From CAYWWY01 sp964580185 (GTDB taxonomy: Bacteria; Thermotogota; Thermotogae; MWEM01), in assembly GCA_964580185.1 (NCBI GenBank), contig CAZOJQ010000011.1, forward strand, positions 1 to 64,000: a stretch of 64,000 nucleotides of DNA, in the 5' to 3' direction. The notes beneath the pieces are model-generated. The model was not told the DNA's origin, searched no databases, and worked only from the letters and a program-made list of their open reading frames with translations. This document shows, piece after piece, positions 44,421 to 52,738 of this stretch; within the stretch, counting starts at the first letter, position 1; the number at the start of each line of letters is the position of its first letter. Both the position numbers and the translations under genes were made by a program.

Positions 44421-44429
44421 TGCTATAAT
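44421..44429 (+). promoter_or_regulatory. Extended -10 promoter of the sugar-1-phosphate transferase
   Basis: TGCTATAAT fits the extended -10 pattern, 41 bases before the TTG start at 44470. Confidence 0.55.
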
Positions 44430-44469
44430 CGAATGTCGGAAACGTTTTCTTTGATTAAAGGGAGCCAAT

Positions 44470-45777
44470 TTGCGAAGGAAAACACGGACCTACCGGTGGG
44501 TTTTTTTGCTCACGAATCTTCTGATTCTCTTCTTGGCGCAGCTATTGTTGCACCGGGACTGGAACGCCATGTTGGTTATGAAGGCCTCCCTGCTCAATCT
44601 TCTGATCTTTGCGGGGATCTATGCCTTTAGAGGCTTGGATTTCCGACCAACCCGAAACATCAACGAAACCGTAGTTTCCTATATCTTGGGAAGCCTGACG
44701 GGAATGCTTTTAGCCCTCATCCCGATGCTCACCCTGCCAGGCGCTCGATTGGGGCCAATTCCATTGGTTGTCACCTTCTTCTTTTCCGCGATGGTCTTAC
44801 CCTTTCTCTTCCACGGGCTGATTCGGACCATCATTCGGTTTATCCCGCCAGAACGGCTTTTGATCATCGGAACCCGCGAGGAACTCGAACCCACGATGAA
44901 GGAAGTCCAAGCCCAATCGTTGGGAAAAGTCCAAGTAACCGACTACATCAACCCCTCGGAACCCCTCCTTGAACAAACCCTGGAGCAATCGCACGCATTT
45001 GATTCCATCATAATCGGCGATCCCCATCTCACTACGGGTTTAGAAACCGTTTTGCGAAAAGCCCGTCAAAACCAAATCTCGGTTGAATTTCTGCCCAAAA
45101 TCGTTGAAAGCCATCTCAAGCGGATCCCTTTGGAGATAATCGGCAAATTTGAAGAATACTATGAAGTCTGTTTCTCCCACCCCAACAATTCTCCAGCAAA
45201 ACGCGTAATGGATTTGTTTTTGGCCCTTATTCTCATCATCATCACCTCCCCAATTATGATCCTTCTGTTCATCCTCATCCCCCTCGATTCGGGAGGCCCC
45301 ATCGTCTTTCGCCAAACCCGGATGGGATACAAGAATCGGCCCTTTTCCTTTCTCAAGTTCCGGAGCCTAACCACCATAGAGGCGGAAAAATTAGAACAGG
45401 AGCAAAACCCCAACCAAACGATCCCCCAACGATTGACCCGAATCGGTCGGATCATTCGAAAACTCAGATTCGACGAGTTTCCGCAATTTTTCAATGTATT
45501 GGCCAACACCATGTCCATGATCGGGCCAAGGCCCGAAATGATCCAATACCATACCCTATGCGAGCAAAACATCCCATACTATCAGTACCGCAACAACCTC
45601 AAACCCGGAATCACCGGATGGGCTCAGATCCATTACAAACACACCACCACCCTGAGCGACTACAAAACCAAGACCGAATATGACCTGTACTACATCAAAA
45701 ACCGGAACATCCTTCTGGATCTTCAAATAGCGCTCCAAACCGTGGAGACCATGTTTGGCATGCGGGGATCCAAGTAG
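44470..45777 (+). CDS. Polyprenyl-phosphate sugar-1-phosphate transferase (WbaP/EpsE/WcaJ type)
   Basis: A 435-residue initiating transferase of surface polysaccharide synthesis, which moves a sugar-1-phosphate onto undecaprenyl phosphate. It has four N-terminal transmembrane helices (to about residue 120), a Rossmann-like middle domain and a re-entrant helix (about 240-270). The catalytic domain has KFRSLT, LRFDEFPQFFNV (the DE pair), SMIGPRPE and KPGITGWAQ. The TTG start follows AAAGGGAG. It begins the polysaccharide locus. Confidence 0.94.
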   Translation: MRRKTRTYRWVFLLTNLLILFLAQLLLHRDWNAMLVMKASLLNLLIFAGIYAFRGLDFRPTRNINETVVSYILGSLTGMLLALIPMLTLPGARLGPIPLVVTFFFSAMVLPFLFHGLIRTIIRFIPPERLLIIGTREELEPTMKEVQAQSLGKVQVTDYINPSEPLLEQTLEQSHAFDSIIIGDPHLTTGLETVLRKARQNQISVEFLPKIVESHLKRIPLEIIGKFEEYYEVCFSHPNNSPAKRVMDLFLALILIIITSPIMILLFILIPLDSGGPIVFRQTRMGYKNRPFSFLKFRSLTTIEAEKLEQEQNPNQTIPQRLTRIGRIIRKLRFDEFPQFFNVLANTMSMIGPRPEMIQYHTLCEQNIPYYQYRNNLKPGITGWAQIHYKHTTTLSDYKTKTEYDLYYIKNRNILLDLQIALQTVETMFGMRGSK

Positions 45778-45840
45778 AATCGCACACACACAACCAGCGC
45801 CTTGAAAAGACGCAATTTTGATAAAGTGGAGGAGATTACT

Positions 45841-46323
45841 ATGAAATTAGGAATCATCGTGTACTCGAAATCAGGTAACACCCTTTCAGTAGCCAAAACC
45901 ATGCAAGAAACGCTCACAACTCAAGGCTATGAGGCAGAACTAGTGTCTTTGGAAGTCGAAGGAGAGATCCGGCCCGACGCCAAAAGCGTCCAGTTCAAAA
46001 ACATGCCCGACCTGAACCAATACGAAGGTCTGGTCTTTGGATCACCCGTGCATGCCTTTTCGCTTTCAATGCCGATGAAATCCTTCTTAGAGCAAGCCCA
46101 AGATCTCAAAGGGAAGAAAGTGGCCGTCTTTGTCACCCATCATCTTGCGAAATGGATGGGCGGTACCCGCACTTTGAGTACCATGGCAAAACGCAGTGAA
46201 TCAAAAGGAGCAACGGTTGTTGCCGCAGGAGTTGTGCGCTGGAAAAACCCGGAAGTGCGGGTACAGCAAATCCAATCCACGATAGAAGCCGTATCAAAAG
46301 CATTTAAACCGATCGGAGAATAG
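45841..46323 (+). CDS. Flavodoxin-family protein
   Basis: A 160-residue flavodoxin-like protein. The FMN phosphate loop is YSKSGNTLSVAKT at residues 7-19, and the second flavin loop is GSPVHAFSLSMPM near residue 73. It resembles the flavodoxin/NAD(P)H-reductase-like proteins of anaerobes rather than a long-chain electron carrier. GTGGAGGAGATTACT precedes the ATG. It sits between polysaccharide genes but has no evident role in them. Confidence 0.88.
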   Translation: MKLGIIVYSKSGNTLSVAKTMQETLTTQGYEAELVSLEVEGEIRPDAKSVQFKNMPDLNQYEGLVFGSPVHAFSLSMPMKSFLEQAQDLKGKKVAVFVTHHLAKWMGGTRTLSTMAKRSESKGATVVAAGVVRWKNPEVRVQQIQSTIEAVSKAFKPIGE

Positions 46324-46558
46324 CGACCACTACGAGCAAAGCTTTACTGAAAGCCTTGGAGGAAGCGCTGAACAAAGGGTTTCATTAGGAGCATTTGTGT
46401 CTTGCGCGGAGCAAATGTTCCCAACTCGCAGGCGCATGCATTATCCTGTTTCGCTCAAGAACAATATAAGAATATATCACGGGTAAAGTTTATCATTCCC
46501 CATAAGGTACGGATTTATTCTTTTATGTGGAATCACTTATGTTATAGAGACAAGGAAT
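46324..46558. other. Intergenic junction at the edge of an AT-rich block
   Basis: These 235 bases separate convergent transcription units. The first half is host-like in composition, and from about 46450 it turns AT-rich like the genes to its right. No gene, repeat or clear terminator was recognised. Confidence 0.3.
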
Positions 46559-47284
46559 TTACTTCTTTTGAATGAATTTCTTCATTTTATTTTTTTGTTC
46601 TTCTTTTTCGAATAATTCGGAAAAAAATCTACTTCCGCTTTCTATATTGTTTTCATTTTTTTTAATACTCAAATAATGCTTTTTTATAGCTGTAATTGAA
46701 TGAAAAGAACATCTTTGAATATCCTGAATTGTACCTTTTATTAATGCTTCTACTGATTCCCAATTATCAACGATTTGATGAAATATACCATAGCACGAAC
46801 ACTCTTCAGCACTTCTTACTTTCCCTAAATACACAAGCTCTCGAGAAATGCGATTTGCTTTTATGCATAAATTATCCATTCCCATAAACCCAGGCATGAT
46901 CCCTAAAGTAACTTCCGGAAACCCGACTTTGCATTGTTTCGTGGCAATAAGCATATCACATCCAAGAGCAAGTTCCAATCCTCCCCCTAGAAGATACCTA
47001 TCAAAGAAACCGACCACTAACGAGGGAAAAGAAGCAATGCATTCAACCATATTTGAGCCTAGAAGAGAGTAATTATATGCTTCTTCCGTATTCATATCTA
47101 CCATCTCTTTTATATCTGCTCCAGCAATGCCATTCTTGGCAATCAAAAAGAGGGGTTTCTCCTGAGATAATCCCTTGATCGAAAGGGTGATTTCGGAAAT
47201 GATCCGTTGGTTCATGACAAAAGGCCTACCCTCAATCTCGCTCAACCAAAACTCATAATGAGTATCATACATTTCAACGTCCAT
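46559..47284 (-). CDS. Enoyl-CoA hydratase/isomerase (crotonase) family protein
   Basis: A 241-residue crotonase-fold protein. The first oxyanion-hole strand is FLIAKNGIAGADIKEMVD (near residue 48). The second region has LLGGGLELALGCDM and VGFPEVTLGIMPG, so both catalytic Glu positions of true hydratases are conserved. It probably acts on an acyl-CoA, adding water to a 2-enoyl-CoA or isomerising it. It is the last gene of the nine-gene polysaccharide operon, one base after the LpxD-like gene. A crotonase is unexpected there; supply of a 3-hydroxyacyl group for sugar acylation is my inference. Base composition is AT-rich. Confidence 0.88.
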   Translation of the reverse strand: MDVEMYDTHYEFWLSEIEGRPFVMNQRIISEITLSIKGLSQEKPLFLIAKNGIAGADIKEMVDMNTEEAYNYSLLGSNMVECIASFPSLVVGFFDRYLLGGGLELALGCDMLIATKQCKVGFPEVTLGIMPGFMGMDNLCIKANRISRELVYLGKVRSAEECSCYGIFHQIVDNWESVEALIKGTIQDIQRCSFHSITAIKKHYLSIKKNENNIESGSRFFSELFEKEEQKNKMKKFIQKK

Positions 47285-47285
47285 A

Positions 47286-48203
47286 CTACAACCCTTTCGC
47301 GCTTTCGTTTTTCTTTATCGACTTAGCAGGAACACCTACAACAATGTCACCTCTTTCAACCCGCTTAACTACAACGGCCCCAAGACCGATAAATGATTCT
47401 TTCCCTACAACTAATCCTTCGCGGATAGCCGAACAAGGCGCAACCCAGCAATTATCCTCAATAACAACACTACCAGCGATCATTGACAATGCGATGATCG
47501 TTGTATTCTTTCCAATATGTACATTATGAGCGATATGGCAAAGGTTGTCTATTTTTGTGTTCTTTTGGATTACGGTATTCCCAATCGTTCCACGATCTAT
47601 ACACACATTGCTGCCAATCTCAACGTCTTCTTCGATTACCACTCCACCAATATGGGGTATTTTGATCAGTATTCCTTCCTCATCCTTTTCATACCCGAAC
47701 CCATCGGATCCGATCACGGCGCCACTATGAATCCTACATCTTTCTCCAATCGAAACATGATCATAAATACTAACATTGGGATGGATTATTGTATTGGAAC
47801 CGATTGAAACGAAATCGCCAATCACTGAATAATGGCCGATCGAAACTGATTCCCCAATTGTCACATTTTTCCCGATTATCGCTGTTGGCGCTATTGCAGG
47901 ATCAGAACCTTGGACCCCAAAACGCTCAAGGATTTTGGCAAACACCAATCTTGGATTTTGCACAGGGATAAAAACAATGCCGGTGTTCTTGGGCGTTTCC
48001 AAGGTCTTACTGCAAATGACAACTGCTGAATCAATCTTCGACCAGGTAACAGCCTGATCCCTCATCCACGAGAGAGTATTCTTTTCCGATTGAGATATGG
48101 GTGAAAATCCCTTTATATGTAGATCACTTGAGACTTTCATTTCCTGAGCATATCCTCTAGCAAACAAATAGTCGCAAATATCTTGGACACGAATAGAATC
48201 CAT
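47286..48203 (-). CDS. LpxD-like UDP-sugar N-acyltransferase (left-handed beta-helix)
   Basis: A 305-residue acyltransferase of the LpxD type. The N-terminal domain (1-95) resembles the LpxD nucleotide-binding module, ending in NPRLVFAKILERFG. Many hexapeptide turns follow (about 105-285; IGKNVTIGESVSIGH, VCIDRGTIGNT). The catalytic His region is HIAHNVHIGKNTTI, close to the LpxD HIAHN consensus. LpxD transfers a 3-hydroxyacyl chain to UDP-glucosamine derivatives. No other lipid A gene is present, so the substrate may be an amino sugar of this polysaccharide. The ATG at 48203 follows AAGGAGGGAATCA. Confidence 0.86.
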   Translation of the reverse strand: MDSIRVQDICDYLFARGYAQEMKVSSDLHIKGFSPISQSEKNTLSWMRDQAVTWSKIDSAVVICSKTLETPKNTGIVFIPVQNPRLVFAKILERFGVQGSDPAIAPTAIIGKNVTIGESVSIGHYSVIGDFVSIGSNTIIHPNVSIYDHVSIGERCRIHSGAVIGSDGFGYEKDEEGILIKIPHIGGVVIEEDVEIGSNVCIDRGTIGNTVIQKNTKIDNLCHIAHNVHIGKNTTIIALSMIAGSVVIEDNCWVAPCSAIREGLVVGKESFIGLGAVVVKRVERGDIVVGVPAKSIKKNESAKGL

Positions 48204-48231
48204 TGATTCCCTCCTTCCGAGCAATTGTCCT

Positions 48232-48948
48232 CTATTTGGGGTTCTGTCTCCCTTCCAAATATTGCTCGTAATTTACTGTTTCTTGGGCCAACACTCTCCG
48301 AATCTTACTCAATTGGATATTTTCATATCTGGTTAAAAGGCTTTGAATATCAAGATGTTCATAATCCCACCAATAAGGATGGGTCAATAATTGAATGCTT
48401 GTGCTGCGATCCCTTTGGATACTTGACATTAATGGTTCCAGAAAGTGCTTTCTCTTCGAATCCGAAAAATACCTGATTCTTTGGAAGAATGATTCCTCGT
48501 AGGTGTTAACAAACCCTGAAAGGTGGATGTTTGCTAGTAAATAAGGCTTTGGTCGATGAAACGAAACAATAGGAGACAAAGCATAGTATCTTGAGCAAAA
48601 ATGGAACCAATGAGATACTTCTTCCTGAATTTGATCTAGCGACTCCAATCTTTGGCAATCAATATGCAAACCGATTGAGAAATTATGAGTAAGAAGAGTT
48701 TCGATAAGAATCCTCATATCTTCGGAAAATATATTATAAAATCGATTGTTCGGTTGAAAAAACCATGTTGATCGAACGCCCAATTCTCTTTCTATATTCA
48801 TTAATATTGTAATATTCTCCGGCATTATATCAATATCATGCCTTAAATAAACACATTTATTTGGATTAAATTCTTCAAAAAATTTGAATTCGTAATCTGC
48901 AATTAGTTTTTCTAATATTTTTCTATAAGTGTCAAACGTATATTTCAT
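48232..48948 (-). CDS. Polysaccharide-deacetylase-fold protein
   Basis: A 238-residue protein with motifs of the NodB-like (CE4-type) barrel: LRHDIDIMPENI near residue 33 with the metal-binding His-Asp pair, ERELGVRSTWFF, IGLHIDCQ and a late LLTHPYWW. It may deacetylate an amino sugar or be a related hydrolase. The second HxxxH metal motif is not obvious, so activity is uncertain. Translation is coupled to the upstream GT4 gene by a four-base overlap, with GAAGGAG as ribosome binding site. AT-rich composition. Confidence 0.68.
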   Translation of the reverse strand: MKYTFDTYRKILEKLIADYEFKFFEEFNPNKCVYLRHDIDIMPENITILMNIERELGVRSTWFFQPNNRFYNIFSEDMRILIETLLTHNFSIGLHIDCQRLESLDQIQEEVSHWFHFCSRYYALSPIVSFHRPKPYLLANIHLSGFVNTYEESFFQRIRYFSDSKRKHFLEPLMSSIQRDRSTSIQLLTHPYWWDYEHLDIQSLLTRYENIQLSKIRRVLAQETVNYEQYLEGRQNPK

Positions 48949-50240
48949 ATCACTATTTTCTCCTTCAATAATCCCGAAAAAAGGGCGCATAGTTTCTCCG
49001 CTTGGGTCCTCGTTGAGTAATCGAATATATGCTTGTTTCCGGAATATTTTCTTGGTTCATGGGTAATCTCATCAAAAAAAGAGGCGATCTCCTCGATGGT
49101 TGAACACAGTCTCCCTTTTTTTGTTCTTTCTAAGATTTCTTTTGCATCGTTGTCAGGCCTGGCGACAAACAAAACTGGCGGATGATTGGGTAAAAGTTTT
49201 AAGAACTTCCCACTCAGCATACCTTTCGTATAGTGGTTTTTTCTTCTCAGGTCTGCAAACACCAAATTGCACCACGAATGAGACTCTTCATACTTAACAA
49301 TATTATATACCTCTGGAGCAAGGATTTGAACCTTTGATTCCACACCGTATTTTCTCGTTAATGCAACGACCTCTTCTGTAAGATGATACGGGCCTAGGCT
49401 TCTGATTACAAATGAAATCCCCGGAGCACGGTTCATGTTCAAGATTTGGAAGATCATTTCAATACCGGTTAATTGAAAATCATACAGTGTCCCCGCATAG
49501 TACAAGTACTTCCCCTTTTCTACGGATTGCAGACCCTTTTGAATATAATCACTCGAATCAAAGTCCCGATCATCTTCATCCCAACCATTATAGATCACTT
49601 CTGTAGGTCTATGATAGTTGGTTTGAAAAATCCGTTGAAATGTTGGGCTAACCGTTGTAAATGCGGAAGCCGTGCGCAAAATTCGCTTTTCAATAGCCTT
49701 ATCCATTCGATCGATGAATGCGAATTTGTCAAACCGCTCTACTGCGCCCAAATCTCTGAAATCAACGACCCATGGGACTTGATAATGATCTGAGAAGAAC
49801 TTTCCGATCCGATGACTAGTAGCTGGGCCAAAAGAAGATAGGACGATATCGATCCGACCGCTCCCAAAATCGTTCAAAAACCGGTCTTTAACTTCTCTTT
49901 CCCACGACAAAAGGTTTTTCCTAGACATCGAAAAACGATCTGTTGAATGAAAATATATTTTCTTCTTAAATTGAATAATATTTTTATTATAATTATATAT
50001 ATTATATATTTTATTATTTGAAAGGTTTGATCTTTTAGAAATATCAACCGTCGGATTATTTCCATACCTATAAACATTATTTGCGTCTACATATGATTTC
50101 AAATCTCCTGTGGCGTTTGAGGTTATAACAATAGGATTGTAATCAAATTGATGGAAATATTTCGCTATGATATTGAATCTCATGGAGGCAATTTTATTCA
50201 AAGGGGGAAACGAATGAGTGACGATAAGAACATTTTTCAT
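48945..50240 (-). CDS. Glycosyltransferase, GT4-like (GT-B fold)
   Basis: A 431-residue GT-B glycosyltransferase. The N-terminal domain begins LIVTHSFPPLNKIASMR, typical of GT4-like enzymes that start with a glycine-poor Rossmann strand. The C-terminal domain shows YYAGTLYDFQLTG, VQILAPEVYNIV and SGKFLKLLPNHPPVLFV, in place of the usual EALA donor motif. It extends a polysaccharide repeat unit at the cytoplasmic face. The gene is AT-rich in its 5' half and overlaps its neighbours by four bases on each side. Confidence 0.8.
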   Translation of the reverse strand: MKNVLIVTHSFPPLNKIASMRFNIIAKYFHQFDYNPIVITSNATGDLKSYVDANNVYRYGNNPTVDISKRSNLSNNKIYNIYNYNKNIIQFKKKIYFHSTDRFSMSRKNLLSWEREVKDRFLNDFGSGRIDIVLSSFGPATSHRIGKFFSDHYQVPWVVDFRDLGAVERFDKFAFIDRMDKAIEKRILRTASAFTTVSPTFQRIFQTNYHRPTEVIYNGWDEDDRDFDSSDYIQKGLQSVEKGKYLYYAGTLYDFQLTGIEMIFQILNMNRAPGISFVIRSLGPYHLTEEVVALTRKYGVESKVQILAPEVYNIVKYEESHSWCNLVFADLRRKNHYTKGMLSGKFLKLLPNHPPVLFVARPDNDAKEILERTKKGRLCSTIEEIASFFDEITHEPRKYSGNKHIFDYSTRTQAEKLCALFSGLLKEKIVI

Positions 50241-51217
50241 GCAACAAATCCTCTCTTTTTATGATCGATCGCTTTCCGATTCTCCGATTTCCGATCAGCC
50301 CGCCCCGCTCGAATCGCGCTGCGGTATATTGAAACGGTTTTCCGGAAAGAAATCTGATACCGAACCATCCGATACCAAAGAAACAGCGGATTGAATGTAT
50401 GCGCGATGTTGGCGATGACAACAAAAAAGGGAAAGTACTTGGCTGTCAAAAAAATCCTCGAGTATAGATCCCATTCATCGCGATGTGCGCTATGGCGAGA
50501 CACATATCCCAAATGCTGAAAGGGAATCGCTCGGAACACCCAATCGCGGAATCGACTCGGTTTCTGGGGATATTTCTCGGATAGATTGGGATGATACACG
50601 ATAATATCTGAGAAATACCGGGATCGATACCCATAAAGGACCGTTTTCAACCCATAATCGAAATCGCTGAATCCGACCAAATAATGCGTATCATCGTACA
50701 TACACCGCTCAACAACATATCGATGAATCATCAATCCCATATTCGGACCGATGACCTCGCTCCCGTTTGTTGCTTGAATTGCTTCCGTTTTTGCAAGCAT
50801 AGAAATCTTTGAGGGCAACAATCCAATTTCATGGGGAGACTGGGGATTGATGTTCCCGATGTTTGGCACGATCAGATCCGCCTCTTCGATATGATCCAGA
50901 TATCGTTCGATCGAATCTTCACGGATTTTGCCATCTTGATCCAGAAGCAAGAGCAGATCATACCCTATCTCCAAAAACCGTTCCATCCCGATCTTGAATG
51001 CTTGCGCGCACCCTTTTTTCTGATGGGCGCTAGGCTCATAGGCAAAATGATCCGGATACTGTCCAACCAAACGACGGTTCACATCAAGGAAAACCCCATC
51101 GCTATTGTCTACGACATACACCTGGTCAATCCTTCTTCGCGATTGATCCAGCGAACGCAAAAGGACGCTGAGGTCATCCGGGTTGTTATACGCCGCGATG
51201 CAGGCCATAATCTTCAC
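50237..51217 (-). CDS. Glycosyltransferase family 2, rhamnosyltransferase-like
   Basis: A 326-residue GT-A enzyme with CIAAYNNPDDLSVLLRSL at the N-terminus, YVVDNSDG and a DQDG metal motif (LLLLDQDGKI near residue 98). The pattern AFKIGMERFLEIGYDLLLLLDQD fits WbbL-type rhamnosyltransferases, and the gene directly follows rfbD, so dTDP-rhamnose is the likely donor. Two hydrophobic C-terminal stretches suggest membrane association. The GTG at 51217, after GGAGGATGGC, is the preferred start. Confidence 0.82.
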   Translation of the reverse strand: MKIMACIAAYNNPDDLSVLLRSLDQSRRRIDQVYVVDNSDGVFLDVNRRLVGQYPDHFAYEPSAHQKKGCAQAFKIGMERFLEIGYDLLLLLDQDGKIREDSIERYLDHIEEADLIVPNIGNINPQSPHEIGLLPSKISMLAKTEAIQATNGSEVIGPNMGLMIHRYVVERCMYDDTHYLVGFSDFDYGLKTVLYGYRSRYFSDIIVYHPNLSEKYPQKPSRFRDWVFRAIPFQHLGYVSRHSAHRDEWDLYSRIFLTAKYFPFFVVIANIAHTFNPLFLWYRMVRYQISFRKTVSIYRSAIRAGRADRKSENRKAIDHKKRGFVA

Positions 51218-51244
51218 GCGCCATCCTCCGGAATACTCCAAGAA

Positions 51245-52138
51245 TCAAGGTTCCGATTCCTTCTCGAGATACCGATCCACTGCATCCTCCCATGATGAAA
51301 AACGATACCCCAAAACGCGCTCCGTACAGGAGCAATCCAATACAGAAAAGGCGGGCCTTCGGGCAAGATGCGGGAATTCTTGGCTGTTTGCCGGAACCAA
51401 AGTCCCTTTCCACCCTACGGATTCTAGAACATACTTCGCCCAGGCATACCGGCTGCATGATCCAAAATTGGCCATATGATATACCCCATAAACCTTATGC
51501 TGCAGCAAATCCACAACAGCCATTGCCACGTCCTGACCATACGACGGAGAGGAGGTTTGATCATCGACAATTCTCAGCACGTCTTTTTCCTTTGACCAAC
51601 CTAGGACCTTGCGGATGAAATGATTTCCACTCGGTCCGAAAAGCCAACTCAACCGGATCAAAACCAGCTGTTGCGTATGGTTCAAAACCATCTCTTCTCC
51701 AAACCGTTTGCTTTTTCCGTATACCGATATTGGATTGGGTCGGTCTCCAATCTGGTACGGACTGTCTTTGTTCCCATCAAAGACATAATCGGTACTGAAA
51801 TGAACCAAAGGGATGCCCTGTTCATTGGCCGCCATCGCCAAGGTTTTCGGCCCCATTCCATTCACCAGAAATGCGCGTTCTGAATCTGTCTCCGCTTTAT
51901 CCACATCCGTGTATGCTGCGCAATTGATCACCAAATCGATACTATGCCTTTGGAACCCAGAACGGACCGCATCGGGATCCGTGATATCCAGAGTCTCTGT
52001 TTTCCTTCCCGTGTTGGTTGTCACTCCCTGAGGGGGACAAAGGTCGGTGGGAATGAACGCGATACCCCGGATCCTGCACGCTTTCTGAATGGCCAATCCC
52101 AACTGGCCATTGGCGCCCGTGATCAGAACGCGCATCAT
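51245..52138 (-). CDS. rfbD: dTDP-4-dehydrorhamnose reductase
   Basis: A 297-residue short-chain reductase (RmlD), the last step to dTDP-L-rhamnose. It has the NAD(P) motif ITGANGQLGLAI, the STDYVFDG signature with YGKSK (catalytic Tyr-Lys), and ARRPAFSVLD near the C-terminus. It overlaps rfbC by four bases. The rfbA and rfbB genes are not in this window, so they must lie beyond it or elsewhere. Confidence 0.96.
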   Translation of the reverse strand: MMRVLITGANGQLGLAIQKACRIRGIAFIPTDLCPPQGVTTNTGRKTETLDITDPDAVRSGFQRHSIDLVINCAAYTDVDKAETDSERAFLVNGMGPKTLAMAANEQGIPLVHFSTDYVFDGNKDSPYQIGDRPNPISVYGKSKRFGEEMVLNHTQQLVLIRLSWLFGPSGNHFIRKVLGWSKEKDVLRIVDDQTSSPSYGQDVAMAVVDLLQHKVYGVYHMANFGSCSRYAWAKYVLESVGWKGTLVPANSQEFPHLARRPAFSVLDCSCTERVLGYRFSSWEDAVDRYLEKESEP

Positions 52139-52713
52139 GGCCCTGAGTGATACCGAAAAGGAATCGAAATCTCTGACACTTGGGGAAGAGACTGGTCTTT
52201 GGCAGAAAGGATCGGATCACCGATTCCATATTCGGCAAAAGGCCACTCAACTCCAACATCCGGATCATTCCATGCAACGCCTCGATCCCCTTGGGGAAAG
52301 TAGTGGTCCGAGCATTTATAAAAGAATATGACATGATCCGAAAGCGCCAAAAACCCATGGGCAAATCCTTCGGGGATGAAGATCATTTTTGGTTTCTCTT
52401 CAGACAAGACCGTTCCAGACCATTTCAAGTAGGAAGGAGAACCGACCCGCAAATCGATGGTAACATCGAATGCGGCTCCTTTGATAACTGTTACGAGCTT
52501 TGCCTGAGGATGATCGACTTGAAAATGCAAACCCCGAAGGACTCCTTTTCGAGAATGGGATAGATTATCTTGAACGAAAGAAGTGTGAATGCCCGCTTGT
52601 CGGAAATCTACAGTGCTATAGATTTGCTGAAAACCGCCTCTGTGATCCTTGTACACTTCGGGTTCGATCATCAACAGATCATGGATTCGGGAATCGATCA
52701 TAGAGATCTTCAT
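52135..52713 (-). CDS. rfbC: dTDP-4-dehydrorhamnose 3,5-epimerase
   Basis: A 192-residue RmlC cupin. Signature elements are YKDHRGGF, FVQDNLSHSRKGVLRGLHFQ and IPEGFAHGFLAL, which hold the catalytic His and Tyr region. It epimerises dTDP-4-keto-6-deoxyglucose at C3 and C5. The ATG at 52713 is preferred, preceded by AAAGGACGG. It follows the DegT aminotransferase in the operon. Confidence 0.96.
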   Translation of the reverse strand: MKISMIDSRIHDLLMIEPEVYKDHRGGFQQIYSTVDFRQAGIHTSFVQDNLSHSRKGVLRGLHFQVDHPQAKLVTVIKGAAFDVTIDLRVGSPSYLKWSGTVLSEEKPKMIFIPEGFAHGFLALSDHVIFFYKCSDHYFPQGDRGVAWNDPDVGVEWPFAEYGIGDPILSAKDQSLPQVSEISIPFRYHSGP

Positions 52714-52738
52714 CAGGATCAACCGTCCTTTGTTTTAC

